From NCBI GenBank assembly GCA_036732755.1, contig DAINBU010000001.1, positions 1 through 64,000 of the forward strand: a DNA stretch of 64,000 nucleotides, read 5' to 3'. Made by a program: the position numbers and the translations under genes. The notes below the pieces were generated by a model, which saw nothing but the letters and a program-made list of their open reading frames with translations, was not told where the DNA came from and searched no databases. The stretch comes from DASRRB01 sp036732755 (GTDB lineage Bacteria > Planctomycetota > B15-G4 > SIAN01). Below, piece after piece: positions 8,179-16,936 of this stretch. Each line of letters opens with the position of its first letter. Within the stretch, counting starts at the first letter, position 1.

Positions 8179-9741
8179 CTACTGGAAGGCGATCGTCTCG
8201 GGGATCGACTTGAGCAGCTTGCCCTGGGCGTCGAGCGCGAAGGCCTGCAGCACGAAGGTGTGGCCGGCGAGTCCGGCCGGGACGATGCCCGCGAGCGTGC
8301 TGGTGCCGTCCGCCGCGAAGGCGACCGCCGGCCCCAGCGGAATGAAGATCGGGCTGCCGTCCGCCTCGACGAGCGCCGACTGCGTCATGTTGCCCGCAAC
8401 GCCCTGCGCCGTCTGCAGCGAGAGCGTGTCGCCCGCCGCCGGCGAGCGGAAGTTCGTCGAGAAGTAGAGCTTGCCGCCCGCGTACATGCGCACCATGCCG
8501 TCGAAGTCGCCGAACTTCGGCCGGTACTTGCCGAGCGCTCCGACCAGCACCTCCGCGCGCCCGTCGCCGTTCACGTCGCCGACGCTCACCATCGAGACGG
8601 TCGCGGTGTCGGTCGGCTCGCCCTCGAAGCGGTAGAGCGGGATCCTGCCTGCACCCGAGAAGAGCCAGGCGCCGTTCACGAAGTCGTCGCGGTCGTCGTC
8701 GGCCGAGAAGCCGACCAGGAAGTCGCGCTTGCCGTCGCCGTTCACGTCGCCCGCGTCGGCGACGCGCGTCGCGTAGTAGCCGTCGAGCGTCGGATCCTGG
8801 AGCTTCTGGATCAGCGCGCCGCTCGCGCCGGAATAGATGTAGGCGGCGCCGAGCGAGTTGCCGGTCGAGGGGGCGCGCGCGGCGCCGATCAGGTGGTCGT
8901 TCTGGCCGTCGCCGTCGACGTCGCCGATCACCGCGCAGGTGGTGCCGAACTCGTCGGTCGTGTCCTCGCCCTCGTAGGTGCGCAGGACCGACTTGTCGAA
9001 GCCGGAGTAGATGCGCGCCACGCCGGCATCGACGTCGCCGGCGCTGTTGGTCGCGAGGTAGTCGCCGACCAGCACGTCGTCGTAGCCGTCGGCGTTGAAG
9101 TCCCCGACGCTGCAGCCCGCGATGCCGAAGCCGCGCGTGTCGGCGACGACCAGCGTCCAGACCACGTTGCCGGTGGTTCCCGACAGCAGGGACATGCGGC
9201 TCGCCGTGACGTCGTCGGCCGGGACGCCCACCAGCACGTCGGGCTTGCCGTCGCTGTTCACGTCGCCGATGCCGGCGACCATCGTCCCGAACAGGGCCTT
9301 CGGTCCGTACTGCGTGTAGAGCACCGCGCCGGTCTTGCCGGAGAAGCCCCACACGGCGCCGCGCGCCCTGCCGAGGGCGTTCACCGCGAAGGGGGAGCCG
9401 ACCACGAAGTCGTTCACGCCGTCGTTGTCGACGTCGCCGACCTTCGCGACCGACGAGCCGAAGCCCTTGATGTCGCCCGTGATCGAGTAGATCAGGCTGC
9501 CGTCGAGCCCCGAGCGCACGTAGGCCGCGCCGGTCGCGACGCTGGCGACGACGGCCGAGGGGGCGCCGACCACGAAGTCGGGCTTGCCGTCGTTGTTCAC
9601 GTCGCCGAGCGCTGCCACGAAGGCCGCGCGGTCGGCGTCGACCTCGCCGTCGACCGCAAGGAGCTGCTGCTGCGCGCGCAGGGACGCCGAGGAGGCGGCA
9701 AGGGCGAGGAGGGGCAGGACGACGAGCGCAGATCGGGTCAC
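8179..9741 (-). CDS. Exported FG-GAP repeat (integrin alpha-like) protein
   Basis: The 520-residue protein has a signal peptide (hydrophobic stretch followed by SLRAQ) and about seven repeats with the calcium-loop pattern GDVN.DGK.D..VG, which build an integrin-alpha-like beta-propeller. The last 100 residues form a separate beta module with PAGLAGHTFVLQAFALD near the end. The start is GTG at 9741, backed by GGAGG seven bases upstream. Such propellers are extracellular and bind calcium; the partner is unknown. It is one of five related proteins in this window. The next gene upstream on the same strand ends 81 bases away. Confidence 0.93.
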   Translation of the reverse strand: MTRSALVVLPLLALAASSASLRAQQQLLAVDGEVDADRAAFVAALGDVNNDGKPDFVVGAPSAVVASVATGAAYVRSGLDGSLIYSITGDIKGFGSSVAKVGDVDNDGVNDFVVGSPFAVNALGRARGAVWGFSGKTGAVLYTQYGPKALFGTMVAGIGDVNSDGKPDVLVGVPADDVTASRMSLLSGTTGNVVWTLVVADTRGFGIAGCSVGDFNADGYDDVLVGDYLATNSAGDVDAGVARIYSGFDKSVLRTYEGEDTTDEFGTTCAVIGDVDGDGQNDHLIGAARAPSTGNSLGAAYIYSGASGALIQKLQDPTLDGYYATRVADAGDVNGDGKRDFLVGFSADDDRDDFVNGAWLFSGAGRIPLYRFEGEPTDTATVSMVSVGDVNGDGRAEVLVGALGKYRPKFGDFDGMVRMYAGGKLYFSTNFRSPAAGDTLSLQTAQGVAGNMTQSALVEADGSPIFIPLGPAVAFAADGTSTLAGIVPAGLAGHTFVLQAFALDAQGKLLKSIPETIAFQ

Positions 9742-9822
9742 GGGGGGGCCTCCAGCGGATCGGCGTGGACGGACCGGGCGCGAGAGGTTACGCCCGCAGT
9801 GGCGCTCTTGTCACGACGTGGC

Positions 9823-11136
9823 TCAGCGGTCCCCGTGCTTCTCCGGCTTGGGAGCGGGAACCCACTTCCCGTCGCGCTTCGTCTCCCCGAGGAGGGCGTG
9901 CGCCTTCTCGTTCTCCGGGTCGAGGACGAGGGCGGCGCGTGCGTGCGCCTGCGCCAGGTCGTCGAGCTTCTCGGAGCGGCACCAGGTTGCGAGCGCGACC
10001 TCGCTCTCGGCGCTCGCGGGATCGAGGGCCTTCCGCTTGCCGAGGTAGAGGATCTGGGGGTCGGTGATGGTCCGGCCGCGCAGGCTCGAGCTGCCGCCGA
10101 AGTTCTCGGTCCAGAGGTCGTCGTAACGGCCGACGCCGATCTGCCCGTGGTTGCCGAGCATGTTGCGGTGGTGGCCCGACGAGCCGTACCAGCACTGGAA
10201 CGCCGAGCGGCCGCGCCCCATGCCCCACGCGATGTTCTCGCCGCTCGCGCCGCCGTACCCCTCGCGCGCGCAGCGCATCCCGAAGGTCGCGTTGGCGGCG
10301 ACCGGCGAGCCGTGCTCGAAGTAATGGAGGAGCGACATCTCCTCGGAGTGCTTGCGCGCGGCGCGGACCAGCCGCTCGTCGATCTCGAGCAGGCGCACGC
10401 CCATCATCTCGCGGTAGTCGTTGGTGACGAGCATGCAGGCGCGCTCCTCCTCGTCGGCGGAGGTGAGCACCTCTTCGGCGTCGTACTTCCGGACCGCCTC
10501 GTTCCACTCGACCTGCGACGGCGGGATGCCGACCTTTTCACGCGCCAAGAACGCGTCGAAGCGCGCGAGCCAGCGGTCGATCGTCGGCATCTCCGGCGCC
10601 GCGCCGCCGGCCGCTTCGAGGTAGACCAGGTTCTCCTCCATGGCGCGCGCCAGCGTGTCGAGGTCGGGCGCGAGGCTGCGCGCGAAGACGGCCGGCCGCT
10701 CCCACGCCTCGCGCACCCGCGCGACGAGCCGGTCGACCTCGGGCTGGCCGACTGCGCCGTGGTTCTCCGCCGGGTAGCGCGCCGGGTCGAAGATGCAGTC
10801 GAGCGCGTCCTTGCGGCGGGCCACCAGCGCGTCGTCGTAGCGTTTGCGCACCATCGCCTGGTGGGGCTTCACCCACTCCTCGAGCGCGCGCCGGTCGTGG
10901 TCGAGCTTCGCCGTGACGATCGTCTTCAGCTTCGCGACGCCGTCGTCGCCGAAGCGGAGCAGCTCCTCCCACGCCGCGAGGCGCGTCTTGTCGTTCCAGT
11001 CGGTGGCGTCGCGCGCCAACGCGAAGAGGCGCTGCTTGCGCAGCTCCTGCGGCGAGGGGGGCGGCGGGGTCTTCTGGGCGTGCAGCGGTGCAGCGCACGC
11101 GCACAGGACGACGGCCGTCCACGCCCGGAGCGCCAT
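9823..11136 (-). CDS. CAP/SCP-domain secreted protein with C-terminal helical repeat
   Basis: The 437-residue product has a signal peptide (WTAVVLCACAAPLHAQ) and an alpha-helical region of about 200 residues. A CAP domain follows, recognised by LLHYFEHGSP, GENIAWGMG and SSGHHRNMLGNHGQIGVG, which carry the conserved His and Glu cavity residues. The end (ALATWCRSEKLDDLAQAHAR, then VLDPENEKAHALLGE) resembles a single TPR unit. CAP proteins are secreted and act as lipid-binding or protease-like factors; the role here is unknown. No Shine-Dalgarno sequence is visible before ATG 11136, so the exact start is less certain than the frame. Confidence 0.88.
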   Translation of the reverse strand: MALRAWTAVVLCACAAPLHAQKTPPPPSPQELRKQRLFALARDATDWNDKTRLAAWEELLRFGDDGVAKLKTIVTAKLDHDRRALEEWVKPHQAMVRKRYDDALVARRKDALDCIFDPARYPAENHGAVGQPEVDRLVARVREAWERPAVFARSLAPDLDTLARAMEENLVYLEAAGGAAPEMPTIDRWLARFDAFLAREKVGIPPSQVEWNEAVRKYDAEEVLTSADEEERACMLVTNDYREMMGVRLLEIDERLVRAARKHSEEMSLLHYFEHGSPVAANATFGMRCAREGYGGASGENIAWGMGRGRSAFQCWYGSSGHHRNMLGNHGQIGVGRYDDLWTENFGGSSSLRGRTITDPQILYLGKRKALDPASAESEVALATWCRSEKLDDLAQAHARAALVLDPENEKAHALLGETKRDGKWVPAPKPEKHGDR

Positions 11137-11277
11137 CCGGGACGGCGGGAGGAGGACGAACTTCAAGCGGTTTCCAGGTGGGAGCGGATCAGGGGGCCGC
11201 GAGCTAAGCGGCTGCGCCCCGCGGCGTAAAGTCGCCGTTCCGCTCCGAGGAGCGGATCCGCGTTCAGGAGTTCTCCC

Positions 11278-12963
11278 ATGTCGCGCCCGCCGTCCATCCC
11301 GATCGCCGCGTCGCTCACCCACGCGCAGCGGGTGGCGCTGTTCCCCAAGCTCGACGCCGCGGCGATCGAGCGCCTCGCCGTGCTCGGGAAGCGGCGCGCC
11401 GTCCGCGCGGGCGAGCTCCTCTCCGACGTGGGCGACACGAGCGTCGGCATCTTCGTCGTGCTCGCGGGCCACATCGAGATCCTGAACCCGGCGTGGGGCG
11501 GCGAGGCGCTCGTCGTCTCGCTCGGGCCGGGCCAGTTCACTGGCGAGACGCCGATGCTCTCCGGCGCGCGGAGCCTGATGCGCGTGCGCGCCAGCGGCGA
11601 CGGCGAGCTGCTCGAGCTCGACCGCGCCGCGCTGCGCCGCGTCGTCGACTCCGACGTCGAGCTCGGCGAGCTCTTCCTCCGGACCTTCCTGCAGCGGCGC
11701 GCGCAGATCGTCGCGCGCAGCCTCGGCGACGTCGTGCTGGTCGGCTCGAACCACTCGGCCGACACGCTGCGGCTGCGCGAGTTCATCACGCGCAGCGGGC
11801 ATCCCTTCTCCTACCTCGACGTCGACGGCGACCCGAGCGTGCAGGCGCTGCTCGACCAGTTCCACGTCGGCGTCGCCGACATCCCGGTGCTGCTGCGCTC
11901 CGAGCCGCCCGCGCTGCGCAACCCGAGCAACGCCGAGGTCGCCGACGCGCTCGGCTTCAATCCGGTGCTGAGCGGGAAGGACGTCCACGACCTGATCGTG
12001 GTCGGCGCCGGTCCGGCCGGGCTGGCCGCCGCCGTCTACGGCGCCTCCGAGGGGCTCGACGTCCTGGTGATCGAGGGGGACGCGCCGGGCGGCCAGGCCG
12101 GTTCGAGCTCCCGCATCGAGAACTACCTCGGCTTCCCGAACGGCATCTCGGGCCAGGAGCTGGCGCAGAGCGCCTTCGTGCAGGCAGAAAAGTTCGGCGC
12201 GCGCGTGGCGCTGGCGACGCGGGTGCGCAAGCTCTCGTGCGATTCGCGGCCGTTCACGATCGAGCTCGCCGACGGCAAGCGCGTGCACTCGCGCACGCTG
12301 ATCATCGCGACGGGCGCCAACTACCGGAAGCCGGCCTGCGTGCGCCTCGCGCAGTTCATCGGGCTCGGCGTCTATTTCGGCGCGACCCACGTCGAGGCGC
12401 AGCTCTGCACGCAGCAGGAGGTCGCGGTCGTCGGCGCCGGCAACTCGGCCGGGCAGGCGGCGGTCTTCCTCGCAACGCGCGCGAAGCACGTCCACATGCT
12501 GGTGCGCGGCGAGGGGCTGACCGACACGATGTCGCGCTACCTGATCGCGCGCATCGAATCGAGCCCGAACATCACGCTGCGCACGCACACGCAGATCGAG
12601 GAGATCGACGGGACCGACTGCCTGAAGCGCATCACGTGGCGCAACACGTTGACGCGCGCCGCCGAGACGCGCGACGTGTGCCATCTCTTCCTCATGACCG
12701 GCGCGACGCCCAACACCGAGTTCCTGGTCGGCTGCCTCGAGCTCGACGAACACAACTTCGTCCTGACCGGCACCGACCTGACCCCCGAGACGCTCGCCGC
12801 CGCCGGCTGGCCGCTGGCACGCCCGCCCTATCCGCTCGAGACCAGCGCGCCGGGCGTCTTCGCCGTCGGCGACGTCCGCAGCGGCAGCGTGAAGCGCGTC
12901 GCCTCCGCGGTCGGCGAGGGCTCGGTGGCGGTGCAGTACGTCCACTCCGTGCTGGCGGAGTGA
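11278..12963 (+). CDS. Cyclic-nucleotide-domain / glutaredoxin-like / FAD-dependent oxidoreductase
   Basis: The 561-residue chain has three parts. Residues 15-145 form a cyclic-nucleotide-binding fold (GQFTGETPMLSGARS is the phosphate-binding cassette position). About 150-225 is a glutaredoxin-like region with the cis-Pro DIPVLL. About 236-560 is a thioredoxin-reductase-like flavoprotein with FAD motif VVGAGPAGLAA, APGGQA, NAD(P) motif VVGAGNSAGQA and the closing GVFAVGDVRSG. The redox CxxC of thioredoxin reductase is absent (GVYFGATHVEAQLC in its place), so electrons must leave by another route. This domain order is known in other bacteria. The gene is divergent from the CAP gene across 141 bases. 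Confidence 0.93.
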   Translation: MSRPPSIPIAASLTHAQRVALFPKLDAAAIERLAVLGKRRAVRAGELLSDVGDTSVGIFVVLAGHIEILNPAWGGEALVVSLGPGQFTGETPMLSGARSLMRVRASGDGELLELDRAALRRVVDSDVELGELFLRTFLQRRAQIVARSLGDVVLVGSNHSADTLRLREFITRSGHPFSYLDVDGDPSVQALLDQFHVGVADIPVLLRSEPPALRNPSNAEVADALGFNPVLSGKDVHDLIVVGAGPAGLAAAVYGASEGLDVLVIEGDAPGGQAGSSSRIENYLGFPNGISGQELAQSAFVQAEKFGARVALATRVRKLSCDSRPFTIELADGKRVHSRTLIIATGANYRKPACVRLAQFIGLGVYFGATHVEAQLCTQQEVAVVGAGNSAGQAAVFLATRAKHVHMLVRGEGLTDTMSRYLIARIESSPNITLRTHTQIEEIDGTDCLKRITWRNTLTRAAETRDVCHLFLMTGATPNTEFLVGCLELDEHNFVLTGTDLTPETLAAAGWPLARPPYPLETSAPGVFAVGDVRSGSVKRVASAVGEGSVAVQYVHSVLAE

Positions 12964-12996
12964 ACGGCGCCGCGCGGCGGCGGCCGGACGCGACGT

Positions 12997-14736
12997 TCAC
13001 TTCAGTTCGACCGTCGCCTCCGCGTGGCCGCCCTTCTCCGCGTCGAAGACCACCTTCGCCGTCCCCTGGCCGCGCACGATGAAGCGGACCTTCACCTCGC
13101 CGCGGCCGGGGATGCCCTGCTCGAGGCGCAGCTTCGCCGGCGACTTGGTGTCGATCGGCTCGTCGCGCTCGGGGCGGAAGCGGTCGGAGGGGTAAGCGGC
13201 GGAGACGACGGTGAGGCCGTCGCCGGCGACGCTCAGGAGGTCGGGCCGGCCTTCGCGCTTCTGCTGGGCGAGCGCGGAGCGCGTCGGGATGAGTCCCTCG
13301 TTCGCGACGGTGACGGTCAGCGCGAAGACGCCGTCGGCGATCCGGGTCGACTCGGTCTTCTTGAGCGCGGTCTTCGGCATCGAGGCGGCGTGGAACCAGC
13401 AGAACGCCGCGTTGCGATGGAGCATCTCCTCGATCATGAAGCTCGGCGGCACGCGGCCGGTCATCTTCTTGTCGCCGCCGATCTCGACGTCGCCGTAGAG
13501 CGGATGCTTGAAGGGCGCGAATGGCGTGGTGAGGTCGCCGAGCAGCAGCTTCTCGTTGAAGAAGCGCTCGCTCTCGTCGCCGGTCGGCGCGCCGTCCTGC
13601 TTCTGGAAGTACTGGCCGCTGTTCCACAACTCGTTGGTGAAGCTGAGGATCCCGAGCCCCTCGTAGGTCCACGTCACGAAGCCGCCGTAGACGGTGTAGA
13701 GGTCGCGCCAGATCACCATGTACCGGTAGAAGGGGAGGATGTTCTGGCCGGCGCGGCCGATCTCGTCGTAGGCGCGCACGTCGGCCGCCGGGTACTCGCC
13801 GTAGCCCTCGAAGCCCGGCCCGCGCAGGATCATCCCGCCGTTGTTGTGGAAGGACTGCACCGCCGCGATGTTGGGGTGGGCGAGGATGAAGCTCGCGACC
13901 GCCTTGACTTCGGGGAAGCAGAGCGGCCATTCGCCCGCGCCGGACTGGATGAAGTTGGGCATCCAGCCCGCCGGCCAGTTGCGGTTCATGTCGTAACCGC
14001 CGGGGCCGTCCTCGTTGATCCGGCCGTCGCCGTCGTTGTCGATCCCCTCCTCGCCGAGCAGGATCCAGTCGCCCTTCTTGCCGGGCGGCACGCGGATCAG
14101 CACGTTGCGGTCGTCGGGGTCGAGCCGGTAGTCGCCTTCGCCCGGCAGCTGCTTGCGCATGTATCCGATATGGCCGTCGCCGTTCAGGTCGTCGGCGCCG
14201 TCCTCGTCGAAGAGGCCGTCGCCGTCGTTGTCGGTCGGGCGCGTGCCGCTGCGCGAGCTCGAGGCGTTGTTGGCGTGCTCGAACCACCACGCGCGGCCGT
14301 CGGGGTTCTGGGAGGGGAGGACGTAGAAGACGCGCTCGTCGATCAGTTTCGTCGCCTCGGCCACCTCGCCGTAGTGGTCGAGCAGGTACCAGATCGCGTA
14401 GAGCGACGCCTCGCTCCCCTGCACCTCGTTGCCGTGCACGTTCCCGTCGATCCACATGGCGCACTTGCCCGCTTCGGGGCCGGTGGCCGGGTTCATCACC
14501 GTCAGTACGACGAGGTCGCGCCCCTCGATCGACTTGCCGATCGTGGTCATCTGCACGAACTGCGGCCAGCCGGCCTGGATGCGGCGGCAGAGCTCGAGCA
14601 GCTCGGGGTAGTCGTAGAAGCGGTTCCAGGCGATCTCGACCTTGTGGGTCGCCTTGGTCTGCGCGGGCGCCGGCGCGGCGGCGGCCGCGAGCAGCAGTGC
14701 GGCGAGCGGGAGCGCGGCGAGTTTCGTCGGGTGCAT
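12997..14736 (-). CDS. Secreted M14 zinc carboxypeptidase with calcium-loop inserts
   Basis: The 579-residue product has a signal peptide (residues 1-26) and an M14 fold. The zinc-binding pair is H101 and E104 (NVHGNEVQGSE), the third ligand is probably H297 (QSFHNNGG), the substrate-binding Asn-Arg is N251-R252 (DMNRNWP) and the catalytic Glu is E369 (SFTNEL). Between them lie dockerin-like loops (DNDGDGLFDEDG, DLNGDGHIGY, DNDGDGRINEDG) that probably bind calcium. The C-terminal 150 residues are beta-rich. It is the second gene of a pair: the upstream M14-like gene stops 16 bases before this start. It probably removes C-terminal residues from peptides outside the cell. Confidence 0.93.
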   Translation of the reverse strand: MHPTKLAALPLAALLLAAAAAPAPAQTKATHKVEIAWNRFYDYPELLELCRRIQAGWPQFVQMTTIGKSIEGRDLVVLTVMNPATGPEAGKCAMWIDGNVHGNEVQGSEASLYAIWYLLDHYGEVAEATKLIDERVFYVLPSQNPDGRAWWFEHANNASSSRSGTRPTDNDGDGLFDEDGADDLNGDGHIGYMRKQLPGEGDYRLDPDDRNVLIRVPPGKKGDWILLGEEGIDNDGDGRINEDGPGGYDMNRNWPAGWMPNFIQSGAGEWPLCFPEVKAVASFILAHPNIAAVQSFHNNGGMILRGPGFEGYGEYPAADVRAYDEIGRAGQNILPFYRYMVIWRDLYTVYGGFVTWTYEGLGILSFTNELWNSGQYFQKQDGAPTGDESERFFNEKLLLGDLTTPFAPFKHPLYGDVEIGGDKKMTGRVPPSFMIEEMLHRNAAFCWFHAASMPKTALKKTESTRIADGVFALTVTVANEGLIPTRSALAQQKREGRPDLLSVAGDGLTVVSAAYPSDRFRPERDEPIDTKSPAKLRLEQGIPGRGEVKVRFIVRGQGTAKVVFDAEKGGHAEATVELK

Positions 14737-14752
14737 GGACGCGTCTCCCGTT

Positions 14753-16795
14753 TCAGCGCAGCGGGACGGGGCGCTCGTCGTCGCCCGCCCGTTCCGACCA
14801 GAGCTTGAGCGTCACGTCGCCGCCGTTCGGCGCCGCGACCAGCCACTGCACCTCCCGGCGCGCGCCGCCGCCCTCGATGCGCGACCAGGTGTGGCGCAGC
14901 TCGCCCTGCACCAGCGTCGCCTTGCCGAGGTCGAGGTCGAGCCGCGTCGGGCGCGCACGCCGGCCGCGCTCGCCCATCGCCGTCACGGTCGGCAGCCAGC
15001 CGTCGTTCACGACGGTGGTCTTCACGCGGAAGAGGCCGCCGCCGAGGTTCTCGACCTTGATCTCGGTCAGCTTGACCTGCGCGAAGAGCTCGCCGAGCTT
15101 CAGCACGTAGTCGACGTGCTTCTTCGCGAGCTCCGCGACGTCGGGCAGCGGCGGATTCACGCGCACGTACGGCTTCCAGCCGCCCACCTCGACCTCGCCG
15201 AGCGTGGGGTGCTGGACCTTCGTCCACGGCACGAACGCGGCGCCGCCCACCTTCTGGTCGTTCCAGAGGAGGACCTTCTTCTCGTCGGGATCGACGGTCG
15301 GCTTCTCGGCCGGCTTCGCGTCGCCCGCTCCGCCCGGTCCGCCGCCGGCTCCGCCGCGCCGTCCGCCGCCGCCACCGCCGCCGCGTCGTCCGCCACCGCC
15401 GGCCGGTGGTGCGCCGCCTGGCGGCGGCGTCTCTTGCGGAGGCGTCGCGGGAGGCGCCGCCGGCGCCGCCTCGGGCGCCTTCGCGGCCGCGTCGCCGCCC
15501 TCCTTCTTCGCCTCGCCGTCCTTCTTCTCTTCGCCCTCCTTCTTCGGCTCGCCGTCCTTCGGCGGCGCCCCGACGTCGAGCGGCGGCGACCAGACGTGCA
15601 TGCAGAGCGAAGGGAGGCCGAGCTGGAAGTAGGTCCAGCTCCAGAACGAGCCGTCGTCGTCGGTGAGCGGCGGCTTGCTCGTGACGCCGGTCGCCTCGCG
15701 ATAGCGCCTCGCGAGCTCGGTCCAGAGCGGCAGGTCGTCCTTCACGATCCCGGTCGGCATGGTGCGCGCGGACCGGAATCCGCCGCCGCCGCCGCCCGCG
15801 CCACCGCCGCCCGCGTCAGGGGTGGTGTCGGCTTTCGCGTCGACGGAGAGGTGGTCGTGCAGCCCGAAGACGACGACCAGCGCGATGGCGGGCCGGTCCC
15901 ACATGAACTGCCCGAGCGCCGCCGCCTCCGGCTCCGACATCGGCACGCGGCCGGCGGTCGGGTCGTGCTCGGGCCAGCGCTGCGGGAAGTTGCGGTCGGG
16001 GACCACGTCGCCCGGCCCGTCCTCGGCCCATTCGCCGTCGCCGTCGCGATCGAGCCCTTCGGTGCGCACTTTGTAGACGCCGTGCTCGCCCTTGAGCAGA
16101 TCGGCCGGCCGCAGCAGGCGCGGCTCGTCCTTGTCCTCGATCCAGGTGCCGGCCGGATCCTTCCAGCGCATCTGCGTGATGACGCCGTCCTTGTTCAGGT
16201 CCTCGGGCCCGTCCTCGTCGGCCGTTCCGTCGCGGTCGTCGTCGACGGGATGGAGGTTGCCGCGCACCTCGCGGCGCGCGCCGCCGATCGGATCGAAGAA
16301 GCGTTCGGCGCCGTCGGGGTTGGCGCGCGGGATCAGGTACACGACGTGTTCGTCGAGCAGCTTCGTGATCGCGGGCTCGTGGCCGTAGCCGTCGGAGAGG
16401 CGCTTCAGCAGCTCGAGCGCCATCTCGGTGCCGACGAGGTGCTGGCCGTCGAGGCCGGCGACGATCAGGAGCGCCGGCAGCTGCGTCCGCTGCGGGTCGT
16501 CGACGGGGCCGAGCTCGACGAAGCCGAGCTCGCGGCCGGAGAGCGAGCGGCCGTACGAGCCGGCGCGCGCGAAGTCCTTGTGCGCGCGCGCGACCTCCTG
16601 CAGCGCGCGCTGCACCGCCGCGGCGTCGTGCCACTCGGCCGCGCTCGGCGCAGCCGCCGCGGGCGCCGTGGGCGCGGGAGGAGGAGCCTCCTGCTTGGGC
16701 GCCGCGGGCGCAGGCTCCTGTGCGGGCGCGCGCGCGAGTCCGACGAAGATCACCGCGGACGGCAGCGCCGCCCGCCTCCACCCGCTCCAGCCCAT
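14753..16795 (-). CDS. M14 carboxypeptidase-like protein with substituted active site
   Basis: The 680-residue protein aligns with its downstream neighbour over most of its length and has a signal peptide and calcium loops (DDDRDGTADEDG, DLNKDGVITQM, DRDGDGEWAEDG). The key residues differ. Where the neighbour has H101 and E104 this one has D116 and H119 (AGLDGQHLVGTE), N251 is replaced by Asp in PDRNFP, and the catalytic Glu is replaced by H400 (SLCMHVW). Residues about 410-505 are a low-complexity stretch rich in Pro, Gly, Ala, Lys and Glu. It may be a non-catalytic binding partner of the intact enzyme, or an enzyme using altered ligands. It lies in the same operon. Confidence 0.88.
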   Translation of the reverse strand: MGWSGWRRAALPSAVIFVGLARAPAQEPAPAAPKQEAPPPAPTAPAAAAPSAAEWHDAAAVQRALQEVARAHKDFARAGSYGRSLSGRELGFVELGPVDDPQRTQLPALLIVAGLDGQHLVGTEMALELLKRLSDGYGHEPAITKLLDEHVVYLIPRANPDGAERFFDPIGGARREVRGNLHPVDDDRDGTADEDGPEDLNKDGVITQMRWKDPAGTWIEDKDEPRLLRPADLLKGEHGVYKVRTEGLDRDGDGEWAEDGPGDVVPDRNFPQRWPEHDPTAGRVPMSEPEAAALGQFMWDRPAIALVVVFGLHDHLSVDAKADTTPDAGGGGAGGGGGGFRSARTMPTGIVKDDLPLWTELARRYREATGVTSKPPLTDDDGSFWSWTYFQLGLPSLCMHVWSPPLDVGAPPKDGEPKKEGEEKKDGEAKKEGGDAAAKAPEAAPAAPPATPPQETPPPGGAPPAGGGGRRGGGGGGGRRGGAGGGPGGAGDAKPAEKPTVDPDEKKVLLWNDQKVGGAAFVPWTKVQHPTLGEVEVGGWKPYVRVNPPLPDVAELAKKHVDYVLKLGELFAQVKLTEIKVENLGGGLFRVKTTVVNDGWLPTVTAMGERGRRARPTRLDLDLGKATLVQGELRHTWSRIEGGGARREVQWLVAAPNGGDVTLKLWSERAGDDERPVPLR

Positions 16796-16901
16796 CGACG
16801 GCTCCTTCGCTTCCCGATCGAGAGGCGCGGGACGATACGGGCAGAAGGACCGTCGCGCGCGAGGCGGCGAGCACGCCGTGGGCGGGCGGGCAGTTCCCTC
16901 G

Positions 16902-16926
16902 AAAAAACGGGGGCGGCGGGCCGCCC
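16902..16926 (-). terminator. Intrinsic terminator of the DUF4382 gene at 16937-18766
   Basis: On the minus strand a GGGCGG/CCGCCC stem with a 4-base loop is followed within two bases by a short spacer and six T. It begins about 10 bases after the TAG of the lipoprotein gene, as expected for a rho-independent terminator. Confidence 0.7.
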
Positions 16927-16936
16927 GGGAGGGGGG

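Noticed and set aside
15290..15560. A simple-sequence or satellite repeat in the M14-like gene.
   Set aside because: The region is in frame and encodes a Pro/Gly/Ala/Lys/Glu-rich linker; it does not repeat with a constant period.
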